NCBI GenBank assembly: GCA_025456145.1
Contig: JALOLD010000005.1
Span: forward strand, 30,486-94,485
From: Thermoanaerobaculales bacterium
GTDB taxonomy: Bacteria > Acidobacteriota > Thermoanaerobaculia > Thermoanaerobaculales > Sulfomarinibacteraceae
Direction of reading: 5' to 3'
Length of the DNA stretch: 64,000 nt
Both the position numbers and the translations under genes were made by a program. Positions 24,608 through 34,041 of the stretch are shown here, piece after piece. Position 1 is the stretch's first letter. Each line of letters opens with the position of its first letter. The notes below the pieces were generated by a model. The model saw nothing but the letters and a program-made list of their open reading frames with translations, searched no databases and was not told the DNA's origin.

Positions 24608-25543
24608 ATGCGCCGACAGCTCACCATCACCGCCGCCACAGCGATACTCGGGCTAGCCTCGGTCGTCTCGCTCGCCGGGCCCCAGGCCCGGGTCTCGGGG
24701 GTCGTGGTCGACTCGACCGGCAACCCGATCGCCGGTGCGACGATCACGATCACCTCCGACGAGCTGCCGAGCTTCGTCAAGGAGCTCACGACCGGCGACG
24801 ACGGCGGCTTCAAGGTGCTCCTCCTCGACGCCACTAAGGTGTATGTCTTCACCGTTCAGGCTAGCGGCTTCCTCGAGCACTCCAAGGAGATCAAGGTCGC
24901 CGTCGGCACCACCGACAACCACTACACCTTCGAGCTCGAAACCCCCAAGGAGCGCGCCGCGACCAAGCAGCAGGAGCTCAAGGAGCAGCCCGGGTACAAG
25001 CAGCTCGACGAAGCGACCGCGCTGCTCGCCGCCGGCCGCAGCGGGGAGGCGCGCGCCCGCCTCGAGGAGGCGGTGGCGGCACGACCCGACCTGGTCGAGG
25101 CCTACGAGCTCATGGCCGACATCGACTTCGACGGGGGCGACAACGCGCTCGCCCTCGCGACGGCGAGGCGGTGCCTCGCCCTCGACGCCGAGTCGTTGAA
25201 GTGCCTGGCGATCGCCTCCAACGCGGCCGGTCGGCTGGGCGATGCCGAAGCCCAAGCGGGCTATCTCGCGACCTACCAGGAGCTCAACCCGGACGATCCG
25301 GCGACCGCCTTCAACAGCGCGGTCGTGTATCTCAACAAGATGGACGACGAGGGCGCGCGGCCGCTGCTCGAGCAGTGTCTCGTCATCGACCCGGCCTACG
25401 CCAAGTGTCTGTTCGAGTACGGCATGCTGCTGCTGCGCGCCGGCGATCTCGAGGGCGCCAAGGCCCAGCTCGAGCGCTACCTCGAGGTCGCGCCCACCGG
25501 CCCTGACGCGGCGACCGCCGCCGAGACCATCAAGTACCTGTAG
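24608..25543 (+). CDS. Exported carboxypeptidase-regulatory-like domain plus TPR protein
   Basis: This is a 311-residue protein. Residues 1-27 form a signal peptide. Residues about 28-118 form a carboxypeptidase-regulatory-like (Ig-like) domain, with VSGVVVDSTGNPIAGATITI and the later FTVQASGFLEHSKEIKV. Residues about 135-310 hold TPR-type repeats (for example ARLEEAVAARPDLVEAYELMADI and RPLLEQCLVIDPAYAKCLFEYGMLL). The combination is common in outer-membrane-associated scaffold proteins. It likely mediates protein contacts in the periplasm; the partner is unknown. It converges on hfq with 15 bases between stops. Confidence 0.82.
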   Translation: MRRQLTITAATAILGLASVVSLAGPQARVSGVVVDSTGNPIAGATITITSDELPSFVKELTTGDDGGFKVLLLDATKVYVFTVQASGFLEHSKEIKVAVGTTDNHYTFELETPKERAATKQQELKEQPGYKQLDEATALLAAGRSGEARARLEEAVAARPDLVEAYELMADIDFDGGDNALALATARRCLALDAESLKCLAIASNAAGRLGDAEAQAGYLATYQELNPDDPATAFNSAVVYLNKMDDEGARPLLEQCLVIDPAYAKCLFEYGMLLLRAGDLEGAKAQLERYLEVAPTGPDAATAAETIKYL

Positions 25544-25558
25544 GCTGGAACCGGTCGA

Positions 25559-25903
25559 TCAGGGCTGACGCTCCTGCGGCGGTCGGCGGCGCCGGCGCTG
25601 GTTGAGCTCCTCCTCCTTGAACATGAACTTCACCGAGTGCTTGAAGATGAGGAGGTTGGGCGCCCGGTCGCGGTTGAGCTTGATGCAGTTCTTGTCGTAC
25701 CACTCGATCCAGCCGATCAGCTCGGTGCCGTCGGACAGCACGACGACCATCGAGGTCCGGGTCTGCATCTGCTTGAGGTAGTAAAAGTTCTCGGCGTTGG
25801 TCTGCTCGGCGGGCGCCTGCTTGCGGCGGCCGGTCGTTCCTCGCGTCGGAAACCTCTCCATCATCTCGGTCATCGACGGGCGGATGAGCTTTCGGTCCGA
25901 CAT
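25559..25903 (-). CDS. hfq: Hfq-like RNA chaperone
   Basis: The 114-residue protein has an Sm core from about residue 40 to 102. Sm1 includes the conserved VVVLSDGTELIGWIEWYDKNCIKLN, and Sm2 reads NLLIFKHSVKFMF, matching the Hfq YKHA signature with conservative changes. An N-terminal extension of about 40 residues and a short Arg-rich tail (QRRRRRPP) frame the core. Hfq hexamers promote small-RNA pairing with mRNAs. ATG 25903 has an AGGAG site. Open frame continues upstream, but the site and family length favour this start. It follows ricT on the same strand after 118 bases. Confidence 0.85.
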   Translation of the reverse strand: MSDRKLIRPSMTEMMERFPTRGTTGRRKQAPAEQTNAENFYYLKQMQTRTSMVVVLSDGTELIGWIEWYDKNCIKLNRDRAPNLLIFKHSVKFMFKEEELNQRRRRRPPQERQP

Positions 25904-26021
25904 GGTCTCGCTCCTAACACCCCGTGCTGGGCGGTGGGATAGGCCCTGAGGCATCAAGCCGGGGGAACTGTGGGCCAAGGGTAGCAAACTCGCGGTCGGC
26001 TGTCTCGCTCTCGGTCGGTCT

Positions 26022-26729
26022 TCAGTCGCGGCGGCGGCCTTTCCTGCCGAGATCCGGATACTGGTCGACCTCATGGGCGAGACAGCACATCAGCCGGCCG
26101 CACATGCCCGAGATCTTGGTCGGGTTGAGGCTGAGGTTCTGCCGTTTCGCCATCCGGACCGTCACCGAGTGGAAGCGCTCCATAAAGGTCGCACAGCACA
26201 GGCAGCGGCCGCAGGGCCCCAGACCGCCGCAGATCCGGGCGCCGTCCCTGACGCCGAGCGGACGCATCTCGACCCGCCGGCGGTATCGCCGGCCGAGCTC
26301 GCGCAGCAGTACCCGGAAGTCGAGGCGCCGCTCGGCGGTGAAGAACACCACCGCCTTGCGCCCGGTCAGCGACAGCCGGGCCTTGATGGTGCGCATGTCG
26401 AGGCCGAGCTCGGCGGTCCGCTGGCGCAAAAAGGCCTCGACCTCGCGCTCGATGTGTTGGGTGTCCTCGCTCCGCTTCTCATCCTCGGCCGAGGCGAGGC
26501 GGAGGATCCGGCCGACCGGCCCCGGCCGCGCACGGTAGATCGGGAGCGAGAACAGGCTTACCCGGCCGAGGAACTGACCGTCGGGGGTCTCGACGAGGTA
26601 ACAGGTGTCGTGCCGCACCTCGAGGGCGCCGGCGCGGCACGGGAGCGCCGGCAGATCCGGGTCGACGACGACCGGGATCAGATCCTCGACCCGCGGCATG
26701 ACCGGGATCGCTGCGGCGCCGGCGCTCAC
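26022..26729 (-). CDS. ricT: PSP1/RicT (YaaT) family Fe-S protein
   Basis: The 235-residue protein matches the PSP1 domain of B. subtilis RicT/YaaT: KARLSLTGRKAVVFFTAERRLDFRVLLREL, then VEMRPLGVRDGARICGGLGPCGRCLCC, and MCGRLMCCLAHE. The clustered cysteines are Fe-S ligands in the Ric complex, which in Bacillus affects RNA maturation and development. The usual partners ricA and ricF are not adjacent. The GTG overlaps the purE stop (GTGA at 26726-26729), so it is part of the pta-purD-purE operon. Confidence 0.9.
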   Translation of the reverse strand: MSAGAAAIPVMPRVEDLIPVVVDPDLPALPCRAGALEVRHDTCYLVETPDGQFLGRVSLFSLPIYRARPGPVGRILRLASAEDEKRSEDTQHIEREVEAFLRQRTAELGLDMRTIKARLSLTGRKAVVFFTAERRLDFRVLLRELGRRYRRRVEMRPLGVRDGARICGGLGPCGRCLCCATFMERFHSVTVRMAKRQNLSLNPTKISGMCGRLMCCLAHEVDQYPDLGRKGRRRD

Positions 26730-27244
26730 GAGCCGAGCCCCTTCCCGGCGAGACCACCCTGGATCTCGGCGTCGGCCGCGGCGACCGCCTCGCCGGCCCG
26801 CGTGCGGGCGGCGACGACCGCCTCGGCGACGTCGGGTCGCTCGCCGGCCACCACCTGGGCTGCGAAGAAGGCGGCGTTCTTGGCGCCCGCCGACCCGACG
26901 GCGAAGGTCGCCACCGGGACGCCGCCCGGCATCTGGACGGTCGACAGCAGCGCGTCGACACCGTCGAGGACGCCCCCGGGAAGCGGGACGCCGAGCACCG
27001 GACGAGCGGTGTGTGCCGCCACCACGCCGGCGAGGTGGGCGGCCATCCCGGCGGCGCAGATGAAGACCCGGCAGCCGTCGGCCTCGGCACGGCGGACGAG
27101 CTCGACGGTCCGCTCCGGCGTCCGATGGGCCGACGAGACGTGGACCCGCCAGCGCAGACCGAGCTCGTCCATGAGCTTGACCGCACCCTCGAGGTGCTTC
27201 CAATCGCTCGCCGAACCCATCAGGAGGACGACGTCGAGGCTCAT
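26726..27244 (-). CDS. purE: N5-carboxyaminoimidazole ribonucleotide mutase PurE
   Basis: A 172-residue class-I PurE. The N-terminal substrate motif reads LLMGSASDWKHL. The conserved SSAHRTPERT supplies the catalytic His, and FICAAGMAAHLAGVVAAHTARPVLGVP is the family core. It converts N5-CAIR to CAIR in purine synthesis. The adjacent purD supports the assignment; a purK partner is not in the window. The ATG overlaps the purD stop (ATGA). Confidence 0.97.
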   Translation of the reverse strand: MSLDVVLLMGSASDWKHLEGAVKLMDELGLRWRVHVSSAHRTPERTVELVRRAEADGCRVFICAAGMAAHLAGVVAAHTARPVLGVPLPGGVLDGVDALLSTVQMPGGVPVATFAVGSAGAKNAAFFAAQVVAGERPDVAEAVVAARTRAGEAVAAADAEIQGGLAGKGLGS

Positions 27245-28524
27245 TGCCACCCCATCCCTTCGAGCGTGTCGACGCCGATGTCCAACCGCCGATGGGCGCC
27301 CGCGAAGTGGATCCGCCCGGCCGCCCGGTAGGCGAGCTCGACCGCGTCGGAGAGGCTCGCCGCGGCGGTGGTGACCGACAGCACGCGGCCGCCGGCGGAG
27401 ACCAGCCGGTCGCCGTCGAGCCGGGTCCCGGCGTGGAAGACGACCACTCCGGGCAGGGCCTCGGCATCGGCGATGCCGGTGATCTCGTCGCCCAGCCGGG
27501 GGTCGCCCGGGTACCCTTCGGCGGCCATGACGACGCAGACCCCGACCCGCTCGTCCCAGCTGACCGATCCGGGCTCGAGCCGGCCGTCCGCCGCGGCGGC
27601 GAGCGCCGAGGCGAGATCGCCGTCGAGCCGCCGGAGCACCGACTGGGTCTCCGGGTCGCCGAGGCGGCAGTTGAACTCGAGCAGCCTGGGCCCCGCGTCG
27701 GTGAGCATGAGCCCGGCGTAGAGAATGCCCCGGTAGGAGCGACCCTCGGCCGCCATCCCTTCGATGGTCGGCCGGATAACGTCGGCGAGGATCGACTCGC
27801 GCAGCTCGGGGGTCAGGGCGAAGGAGGGCGAATGGGAGCCCATGCCGCCGGTGTTCGGACCGGCGTCGCCGTCGCCGAGGCGCTTGTAGTCGTGCGACGT
27901 GGCGATCGGCTCGACCGCGCGGCCGTCGCTGATCGCCATGAACGAGACCTCGGTCCCGATCAGACACTCCTCGACGAGCACCCGATCGGCGGCGGCGCCG
28001 AATCGTCGCGCCTCGAAGAGCTCGACGACCGCGGCCTCGAGCTCGGCCGGGGTGTGGACGATGAGCACGCCCTTGCCGGCGGCCAACCCGTCCGCCTTGA
28101 GCACGACGGGGAAGGAGAACCGGGCGGCGGCCCGGCGTACGGCGTCGGCGTCGCCGACCACCGCGGCGTCGGCGGTGGGGATGCCGTGGCGAAGGCAGAA
28201 CTGCTTGGCGAAGACCTTGCTCGCCTCGAGCTCGGCCGCCGCCGCGGTCGGACCGAAGAGCCGCAGCCCACGCGTTGCGAACAGGTCGGCGATGCCGGCG
28301 GCGAGCGGCGCCTCGGGTCCGACCACCGTGAGGTCGATCTCGAGCCTCGCCGCGGCGTCGGCGACCGCCTCGAGATCGCCAGCCGGGATCGGGAGGAGCT
28401 CGGCGTCCGCCGCCATCCCCGGGTTGCCGGGAGCCGCCCAGACCCGGTCAACCGAGGGCGAGCGGGCGAGGGCCCAGACCAGGGCGTGCTCGCGGCCGCC
28501 GGCGCCGAGGACGAGCACCCGCAC
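27241..28524 (-). CDS. purD: Phosphoribosylamine-glycine ligase PurD
   Basis: This is a 427-residue ATP-grasp enzyme with N-terminal VLVLGAGGREHALVWALA, GVLIVHTPAELEAAV in the ATP-binding part, SPSFALTPELRESI, and the typical GILYAGLMLTDAGPRLLEFNCRLGDPETQ. It makes glycinamide ribonucleotide in de novo purine synthesis. The GTG start at 28524 lies four bases after the pta stop, so it is co-transcribed with pta. Confidence 0.97.
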   Translation of the reverse strand: MRVLVLGAGGREHALVWALARSPSVDRVWAAPGNPGMAADAELLPIPAGDLEAVADAAARLEIDLTVVGPEAPLAAGIADLFATRGLRLFGPTAAAAELEASKVFAKQFCLRHGIPTADAAVVGDADAVRRAAARFSFPVVLKADGLAAGKGVLIVHTPAELEAAVVELFEARRFGAAADRVLVEECLIGTEVSFMAISDGRAVEPIATSHDYKRLGDGDAGPNTGGMGSHSPSFALTPELRESILADVIRPTIEGMAAEGRSYRGILYAGLMLTDAGPRLLEFNCRLGDPETQSVLRRLDGDLASALAAAADGRLEPGSVSWDERVGVCVVMAAEGYPGDPRLGDEITGIADAEALPGVVVFHAGTRLDGDRLVSAGGRVLSVTTAAASLSDAVELAYRAAGRIHFAGAHRRLDIGVDTLEGMGWQ

Positions 28525-28528
28525 CGGC

Positions 28529-29518
28529 TCAGCCCCGGGCCTGGAGGAGGGTCAGAAAAGCGGTCTGGACGATGTCGGCCGCGGAGCAGCCCCGGGACAG
28601 GTCGTTGGCCGGCTTGGCCAGCCCCTGCATGAGCGGTCCCAACGCGCGGGCGCCGCCGAGACGTTCGACCGCCTTGTAGACGATGTTGCCGGCGTTGAGA
28701 TCGGGGAAGACCAGCGTGTTGGCGCGGCCCGCCACCGCCGACCCGGGCGCCTTCTTGTCGCCGATCCTCGGGATCAGCGCCGCGTCGAGCTGGAGCTCGC
28801 CGTCGTAGGCGAAGGGCACCGCGCGACGACCGAGCTCGGCGCACGCCGCCTGGACCTTGTCGACGAGGGGATGGGTGGCCGACCCCTTGGTCGAGAAGGA
28901 GAGCAGGGCGACGCGCGGCTCGCCGCCGACGATCGACCGGAAGGTGTCGGCGGCCGAGACCGCGATCTCGGCGAGCTGGACCGCGTCCGGATCGGGCATC
29001 ACGGCGCAGTCGGCGAAGACCATCACGCCCTCCGATCCCCAGGCGGGATCGGGGTGGACCATGACGAAGGCCGAGGAAACGGTCTTGAGCCCGGGTGCGG
29101 CGCCGATACAGTGCAGCGCGGCCCGAACGGTGTCGGCGGTGGTCCTCACCGCGCCGCCGACCGAGCCGTCGGCCTCGCCCGAAGCTACGAGCAAGGACAC
29201 GAAGTACAGGGGATCGGCGATCGTCTCGAGGGCCGTCTCGCGGCTCAGGCCCTTGTGCTTGCGGCGCTCGTAGAGCAGGCCGGCGAGGGCCTCGCGACGC
29301 GGGTCGGTCAGCGGGTCGATGACGACGACCCCGGCGGTCTCGAGCCGGTCGTGCTCGGGCCGGCGGCCGGCCGCCGGACAGACCATCATGACCCGGCAGA
29401 GACCCCGGGCGGCGAGATCGGCGGCCGCCTCGACGACCCGCGGGTCGTCTCCCTCGGCGAGGGCGATCGTCCCGCCGACCGCGGCGGCTCGTTGCTCAAG
29501 CGAGTGCAGATAGTCCAT
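28529..29518 (-). CDS. pta: Phosphate acetyl/butyryltransferase
   Basis: A 329-residue PTA_PTB-domain protein with [23 protein letters not shown] at the N-terminus, [48 protein letters not shown] and [21 protein letters not shown]. It is the short form without the regulatory DRTGG domain of E. coli Pta. It interconverts acetyl-CoA and acetyl phosphate (or a similar acyl pair). No ackA lies nearby. ATG 29518 has a GGAGG site. It heads the pta-purD-purE-ricT operon. Confidence 0.93.
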   Translation of the reverse strand: MDYLHSLEQRAAAVGGTIALAEGDDPRVVEAAADLAARGLCRVMMVCPAAGRRPEHDRLETAGVVVIDPLTDPRREALAGLLYERRKHKGLSRETALETIADPLYFVSLLVASGEADGSVGGAVRTTADTVRAALHCIGAAPGLKTVSSAFVMVHPDPAWGSEGVMVFADCAVMPDPDAVQLAEIAVSAADTFRSIVGGEPRVALLSFSTKGSATHPLVDKVQAACAELGRRAVPFAYDGELQLDAALIPRIGDKKAPGSAVAGRANTLVFPDLNAGNIVYKAVERLGGARALGPLMQGLAKPANDLSRGCSAADIVQTAFLTLLQARG

Positions 29519-29536
29519 ACGCTCCTCCGGGCAGAC

Positions 29537-29542
29537 ATTGTA
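29537..29542 (-). promoter_or_regulatory. -10 box of the pta-purD-purE-ricT operon
   Basis: TACAAT on the minus strand (ATTGTA at 29537-29542) lies 18 bases before ATG 29518, leaving room for a short leader with the GGAGG ribosome site. Confidence 0.5.
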
Positions 29543-29597
29543 CCTCGAATCACGAGCCCCTCCGCGCGACGCCCGACCCCGGAATAGGAATCTGACT

Positions 29598-29620
29598 TCA
29601 TGGATTTACTTTGTCATGAA
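29598..29620 (+). promoter_or_regulatory. Inverted repeat at the Rrf2 gene start (candidate operator)
   Basis: TTCATG at 29598-29603 and its inverted copy CATGAA at 29615-29620 flank an AT-rich stretch that includes TACTTT. The right half contains the ATG of the Rrf2-type gene. Rrf2 regulators often bind dyads overlapping their own promoters, so autoregulation and control of the following cysK is a reasonable guess. Confidence 0.45.
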
Positions 29621-30002
29621 TAGGACCGAGCGCTACCGCCTCGAGGCCCTCGTCGAGCTCGCCCACAGCTACCCCGCCGGGCGGTCGACCGCCGAGATCT
29701 CGAGGAGCCGGGAGATCCCGCAGGCCTATCTGTCGCGGCTCCTCGCCGAGCTCGCCCGGGCCGGCTGGGTCGAGTCCCGGCGCGGGCCGTCGGGCGGCGT
29801 GGCGCTCGCCCGACCGCCCGCGGCGATTCCGTTGTCGTCGGTGATCCCGGCTCGTCGGGCGAACGGCGACCTGCCCCCCGCCCTCGACCGGCTCGCCGGC
29901 GCCATCGACCGGGCGATCGACAGCGCGACCCGGCGCCTCAGCGTCGCCGACCTGGCGCGATGGGACCGGCAGACGACCCGCGAGCCCGACTACTCGATCT
30001 GA
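29616..30002 (+). CDS. Rrf2-family transcriptional regulator
   Basis: The 128-residue protein begins [22 protein letters not shown] and continues [45 protein letters not shown], the Rrf2 winged-helix pattern with the family wing RGPxGGxxLARP. The cluster of three cysteines used by IscR/NsrR to bind Fe-S is absent, so it is more like CymR, the cysteine-metabolism repressor. Location 34 bases before cysK fits that role. An in-frame start at 29538 would add residues that do not resemble the family. Confidence 0.85.
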   Translation: MNRTERYRLEALVELAHSYPAGRSTAEISRSREIPQAYLSRLLAELARAGWVESRRGPSGGVALARPPAAIPLSSVIPARRANGDLPPALDRLAGAIDRAIDSATRRLSVADLARWDRQTTREPDYSI

Positions 30003-30036
30003 CCACACCACGACCGACGAAACCGAGGGAGACCTT

Positions 30037-30969
30037 ATGAACATCGCCAGCGACGTCACCGCCCTGATCGGCAACACCCCGCTCGTCGAGCTCGGCCGGA
30101 TGGCGGCCGGGCTCCCCGCCCGGGTGGTCGCCAAGCTCGAGTTCTTCAACCCGGCGCACTCGGTCAAGGACCGGATCGGGGTCGCCATGGTCGATGCGCT
30201 CGAGCGCGACGGTCGGCTCGAGCGAGGTCGCTCGACGATCGTCGAACCGACCTCTGGCAACACCGGGATCGCGCTCGCCATGGTCGCGGCCGCCCGCGGC
30301 TACCGCTGTATCCTGACCATGCCCGAGTCGATGTCGAGAGAGCGCCGCCGGGTGCTCGCGCTGCTCGGCGCCGAGCTGGTGCTGACCCCGGCGGCGGATG
30401 GGATGCGGGGGGCGAGCGAGCGCGCCGCCCAGCTCGTCGCCGAGATCGACGGCGCGGTCATCCCGGGCCAGTTCTCGAACCCCGCCAACCCCGAGATCCA
30501 CGCCGCCACGACCGCCCAGGAGCTGTGGCGCGACACCGAGGGCGCGATGGACGTCTTCGTCGCCGGGGTCGGGACCGGCGGGACGCTGACCGGCGTCGGC
30601 CGGGTGTGGAAGCACCGTCGTCCCTCGACGAGGATCGTCGCCGTCGAGCCGGAGGACTCGCCGGTGCTGTCCGGCGGCCAGCCCGGCGCCCACCGGATCC
30701 AGGGCATCGGCGCCGGCTTCGTCCCGGACAACGTCGACATGTCGCTGGTCGACGAGATCTTACGGGTGTCGAACGAGGAGGCCTTCGTCACCGCCCGCCG
30801 GCTCGCCCGCGAGGAGGGCATCCTCGCCGGCATCTCGTCCGGCGCCGCCTGCTCCGCCGCGCTCTCCCTCGCCGCCCGCGACGAGCTCGCCGGCCGGCTC
30901 ATCGTCTTCATCGTCCCCTCGACCTCGGAGCGCTACATCTCCACCGATCTCTTCGAGGGCCTGGGGTAG
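30037..30969 (+). CDS. cysK: Cysteine synthase (O-acetylserine sulfhydrylase)
   Basis: A 310-residue PLP enzyme. The lysine that binds PLP is Lys44 in NPAHSVKDR. The substrate loop is PTSGNTGIA (about 71-79), and the phosphate-binding loop is [12 protein letters not shown] (about 178-189). [27 protein letters not shown] is a strong CysK-specific block. It makes cysteine from O-acetylserine and sulfide. The upstream Rrf2-type gene is the likely regulator. It converges on the lipid-kinase gene with 11 bases between stops. Confidence 0.96.
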   Translation: MNIASDVTALIGNTPLVELGRMAAGLPARVVAKLEFFNPAHSVKDRIGVAMVDALERDGRLERGRSTIVEPTSGNTGIALAMVAAARGYRCILTMPESMSRERRRVLALLGAELVLTPAADGMRGASERAAQLVAEIDGAVIPGQFSNPANPEIHAATTAQELWRDTEGAMDVFVAGVGTGGTLTGVGRVWKHRRPSTRIVAVEPEDSPVLSGGQPGAHRIQGIGAGFVPDNVDMSLVDEILRVSNEEAFVTARRLAREEGILAGISSGAACSAALSLAARDELAGRLIVFIVPSTSERYISTDLFEGLG

Positions 30970-30980
30970 GGGATGGGTAC

Positions 30981-31913
30981 TCAGCCCGCGGGGGCCGGCA
31001 CGATGGTCCTCGCGAGCACCGGGTCGAGCACCGCCCCGGGCAGCCGGACGAGCAGCGCCTCCGGATCGATCGTGGCGCGGACCGGCAGGCTCCCGGCGAG
31101 GTCGCCGTCGAGCTGGTAACGGACCGGACCCTGTTCGCCGGGCAGCAGCTCGACCTCGTCGACGGTCGCCCGCCAGACGTCGCGCCTGAGGACGTGGCGG
31201 CCGAAGGGCACGGCGAGGGCGAAGCCGACCGCGGCGAGCCGCCCCACCGAGCGCTGGACCACGACCTCGAAGGAGGGTGCGAAGGGGTTGGCCCCGGGGG
31301 TCGCGTGGTACGGCCCGCCATAGCAGCGGGCGGTGCCGACGATCGCCCACCCGGCGTCCCGGGTCCTGCCTCCGGCCTTGACCCGAAACGACGGCAACCG
31401 CCGCCGTCCGACCAGCTCGCGCAGCGCCTGCAGCCCGACCCCCGACCGACCGATCCTCTTCAGGCCGGGCGCGAGGTTCTCGAGGACGAGGACGTCCGGG
31501 CCGGCCGACAGCATGAGCAGGAAGAGCTCGCCGTGCCCGGTCCGTCCGACCCTCATCGCCCGGTCGCGCCCGACGACTAGCGCCTCGAGGGCCCGCGCCG
31601 CCGGCCGGGGGATCCCGAGCTCGTAGGCGAGCACCGAGGTCGTCCCGCCGGGAAGGACCCCGAGCGCCGAGTCGGTCCCGAGCAGCCCGCGCGCGACCTC
31701 GTTGTAGGTGCCGTCGCCGCCATAGGCGAGGACCAGGGAGTGGCCCTCTCGGGCGGCCTCCCGCGCGAGCTCGGTCCCGTGCCCGCGGTGCTCGGTGTGG
31801 CGCCACAGCAGCTTGAGGCCGCAGTGGTGTGCCGCCGCGTCGAGGTCCATGTAGGTGCGCAGCAGCCGGCCTCCGCCGGCGGTCGGGTTGACGATGATCG
31901 GTACCGCCCTCAA
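30981..31913 (-). CDS. Diacylglycerol kinase / sphingosine-kinase-fold protein
   Basis: The 310-residue protein has the DAGK catalytic domain: [10 protein letters not shown] at the N-terminus, [14 protein letters not shown] (about residues 65-78) and the ATP-site block [17 protein letters not shown]. The C-terminal half is the beta-rich second lobe. Family members phosphorylate diacylglycerol or related lipids; the exact lipid is unknown. The start is TTG at 31913, which overlaps the ruvB stop as TTGA, so translation is probably coupled to ruvB. Confidence 0.87.
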   Translation of the reverse strand: MRAVPIIVNPTAGGGRLLRTYMDLDAAAHHCGLKLLWRHTEHRGHGTELAREAAREGHSLVLAYGGDGTYNEVARGLLGTDSALGVLPGGTTSVLAYELGIPRPAARALEALVVGRDRAMRVGRTGHGELFLLMLSAGPDVLVLENLAPGLKRIGRSGVGLQALRELVGRRRLPSFRVKAGGRTRDAGWAIVGTARCYGGPYHATPGANPFAPSFEVVVQRSVGRLAAVGFALAVPFGRHVLRRDVWRATVDEVELLPGEQGPVRYQLDGDLAGSLPVRATIDPEALLVRLPGAVLDPVLARTIVPAPAG

Positions 31914-32941
31914 TCACCCTCCCCGAAGAGCGGGGCGGCGGCGGCGGCGGACGGGCCGAGGCCGAGGTGGCGGTAGGCAAGCGGGGTGGCGAGCCGGCCG
32001 CGCGGCGTCCGCTGGAGCAGACCGATCTGCAGCAGGTACGGCTCGTTGATGTCCTCGAGGGTGCCGCGGTCCTCGCCGAGCGAGGCGGCGAGGGCCTTGA
32101 GGCCGACCGGTCCGCCGTTGTAGACCTCGATGACGGTCGCCAGCAACCGGCGGTCGAGGTGGTCGAGACCGAAGGCGTCGACCTCCATCTGCTCGAGCCC
32201 GAACCGCGCCGACTCGAGATCGACGCCGTCGCTGCCGAGGTGGTGGGCGAAGTCGCGGACCCGCCGGAGCAGCCGGTTGGCGATCCGCGGGGTGCCGCGC
32301 GATCTCGTCGCCACCTCGTCGCGGGCCTCGCCGGTCAACCCAATCCCGAGGATCCGCGCCGACCGCTCGACGATCGCGGCGAGCTCGTCCGGCGGGTAGA
32401 ACTCGAGCCGGTGGACGATGCCGAAGCGGTCGCGCAGCGGCGCCGACAGCAGCCCGGTGCGGGTCGTCGCGCCGACCAGGGTGAACCGGGGAAGGGAGAT
32501 CCGGACGCTGCGTGCCGCCGGGCCCTGGCCGATGATGATGTCGAGCTCGAAGTCCTCCATCGCCGGGTAGAGGATCTCTTCGACCGCCGCCGGCAGCCGG
32601 TGGATCTCGTCGACGAACAGCACGTCGCCCGCCTCGAGGTTGGTCAGCATCGCCGCCAGATCGCCGGGCCGCTCGAGCACCGGACCCGAGGTGACGTGGA
32701 TGTCGGCGCCCATCTCGCCGGCGACTATGTGGGCGAGCGTGGTCTTGCCGAGCCCTGGAGGACCGAACAGCAGCACGTGGTCGAGGCTCTCGCCGCGGTG
32801 GCGGGCCGCCGAGATGAAGACCCCGAGGTTGGTGACCAGCCGGCGCTGACCGACGAACTCGTCGAGCCGGCGCGGCCGCAGCGTCTCCTCGAAGCGCTTC
32901 TCGTCGGTGCCGGCGTCGGGGGAGAGGACCTCGGATGTCAC
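31910..32941 (-). CDS. ruvB: Holliday junction branch migration ATPase RuvB
   Basis: The 343-residue protein has Walker [11 protein letters not shown], Walker [10 protein letters not shown], sensor [18 protein letters not shown] and a C-terminal winged helix ([16 protein letters not shown] to [10 protein letters not shown]). It drives branch migration with RuvA. The GTG at 32941 gives [18 protein letters not shown] box (reverse of 32949-32954) ends seven bases upstream, so the mRNA may be leaderless. The longer open frame upstream runs through repeats and is not RuvB-like. It is separated from ruvA by a 529-bp spacer. Confidence 0.97.
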   Translation of the reverse strand: MTSEVLSPDAGTDEKRFEETLRPRRLDEFVGQRRLVTNLGVFISAARHRGESLDHVLLFGPPGLGKTTLAHIVAGEMGADIHVTSGPVLERPGDLAAMLTNLEAGDVLFVDEIHRLPAAVEEILYPAMEDFELDIIIGQGPAARSVRISLPRFTLVGATTRTGLLSAPLRDRFGIVHRLEFYPPDELAAIVERSARILGIGLTGEARDEVATRSRGTPRIANRLLRRVRDFAHHLGSDGVDLESARFGLEQMEVDAFGLDHLDRRLLATVIEVYNGGPVGLKALAASLGEDRGTLEDINEPYLLQIGLLQRTPRGRLATPLAYRHLGLGPSAAAAAPLFGEGD

Positions 32942-33186
32942 GGGTTGGAGTATACGGGACGAGGGGCTTCGGGTGTCCAAGGGAGGCGAGCTCCAGCTCG
33001 TCGAAGTGCCGGACCCCCCTAACCCACGGCCCCCGCGGTCTCCTCGACGACCGAACCGACCCCGTGATGACCATAAGGGGGTGACGAACGCCCGCTGCGG
33101 ACAAAACGCCGCACACGACAGACACCCTGCGATGGCTCTCACCTGCGATGGCGATGGCCGAGCGCCGCGAGGCCGTTGTCCAGTGA

Positions 33187-33217
33187 GGGTGGGTGGGTGG
33201 TGGGGTGGGGGGTGGGG
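33187..33217 (+). repeat. G-rich tract with four or more G-runs (potential G-quadruplex)
   Basis: The plus strand reads as runs of three to six G separated by single T or TGG over 31 bases, containing no A or C. This exceeds the usual G3+N1-7 quadruplex pattern. The following GGCCC could also pair locally. Confidence 0.7.
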
Positions 33218-33298
33218 CCCGTCCACGACAACCGCGCCGGCCGGCAGGGCGTAAGACCCACAGGCGTGCCGAAGGCACGGCTCGGCTTCGGCGCGCAG

Positions 33299-33329
33299 AA
33301 AACGGCGAATGTCCGACATTCGGCGTTTT
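33299..33329 (-). terminator. Long hairpin downstream of ruvA (possible bidirectional terminator)
   Basis: Two 14-base arms (33299-33312 and 33316-33329) pair at 13 of 14 positions around a three-base loop. The outer ends are AAAA and TTTT, so either strand shows a stem ending in T residues. It lies about 140 bases beyond the ruvA stop. Confidence 0.5.
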
Positions 33330-33396
33330 CGAGCACCGAAGACGAACGCCGACGGATCGCGAGATCCGGCGGCGGTGGGTCGGCCGGCACACCACC

Positions 33397-33466
<70 letters not shown>

Positions 33467-33470
33467 GACG

Positions 33471-34037
33471 CTAGCGCGTCAGGCGCTGGAGGGCCAGCCG
33501 GAGGACCTCGCCGACGTCGTCGGTGGGGTTGTCGGCCAGGACGGCCTCGACCACCTGCATCGCCTGCGACTCCTTGTAGCCGAGGTTGACGAGCGCGGAG
33601 GCGGCGTCGCCGCGCAGGTCGCCGGGGCCGGTCCCGGTCGGCTCGAGCCTCCCCTTGAGCTCGAGCAGGATCCGCTGTGCGGTCTTCCGGCCGACCCCTG
33701 GGGTCATGGTGAGCCGTGCCAGATCGCCTCTGTGGACCACCGCCGCGAGCTCGTCCGGGGCGAGCGAGGAGAGCACCGCCAGGGCGATCCGCGGTCCGAC
33801 GCCGGCGACCGCGATGAGCCGCTTGAAGGCGTCGAGCTCGGCGACCTGGAGAAAGCCGTACAGCTCGATGGAGTCGTCCTTGACCTGGGTGTGGACCCAG
33901 AGCGCCGCCCGCTCGGCGCCGGCGAGCTGGTGAACCGCCCGGAGCGTGGTCGTCACCAGATAGCCGACGCCGCCGACGTCGACGATGACCCGACCCGGGT
34001 CGACGCTGAGGATCCGACCCTCGAGCCGCCCGATCAC
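33471..34037 (-). CDS. ruvA: Holliday junction DNA-binding protein RuvA
   Basis: A 188-residue RuvA. The N-terminal OB-fold begins [28 protein letters not shown]. The two helix-hairpin-helix motifs are [19 protein letters not shown] and [21 protein letters not shown]. The C-terminal domain III that contacts RuvB is present ([16 protein letters not shown]). It starts with GTG four bases after the ppiD-like stop. Unlike in many bacteria, ruvC is absent and ruvB lies across a spacer, with its own promoter. Confidence 0.97.
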   Translation of the reverse strand: MIGRLEGRILSVDPGRVIVDVGGVGYLVTTTLRAVHQLAGAERAALWVHTQVKDDSIELYGFLQVAELDAFKRLIAVAGVGPRIALAVLSSLAPDELAAVVHRGDLARLTMTPGVGRKTAQRILLELKGRLEPTGTGPGDLRGDAASALVNLGYKESQAMQVVEAVLADNPTDDVGEVLRLALQRLTR

Positions 34038-34041
34038 CGAT

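Noticed and set aside
32942..33319. N-terminal extension of RuvB across the repeat-rich spacer
   Set aside because: The frame passes through a hairpin and G-tract and has no similarity to RuvB; a promoter box lies directly before GTG 32941.
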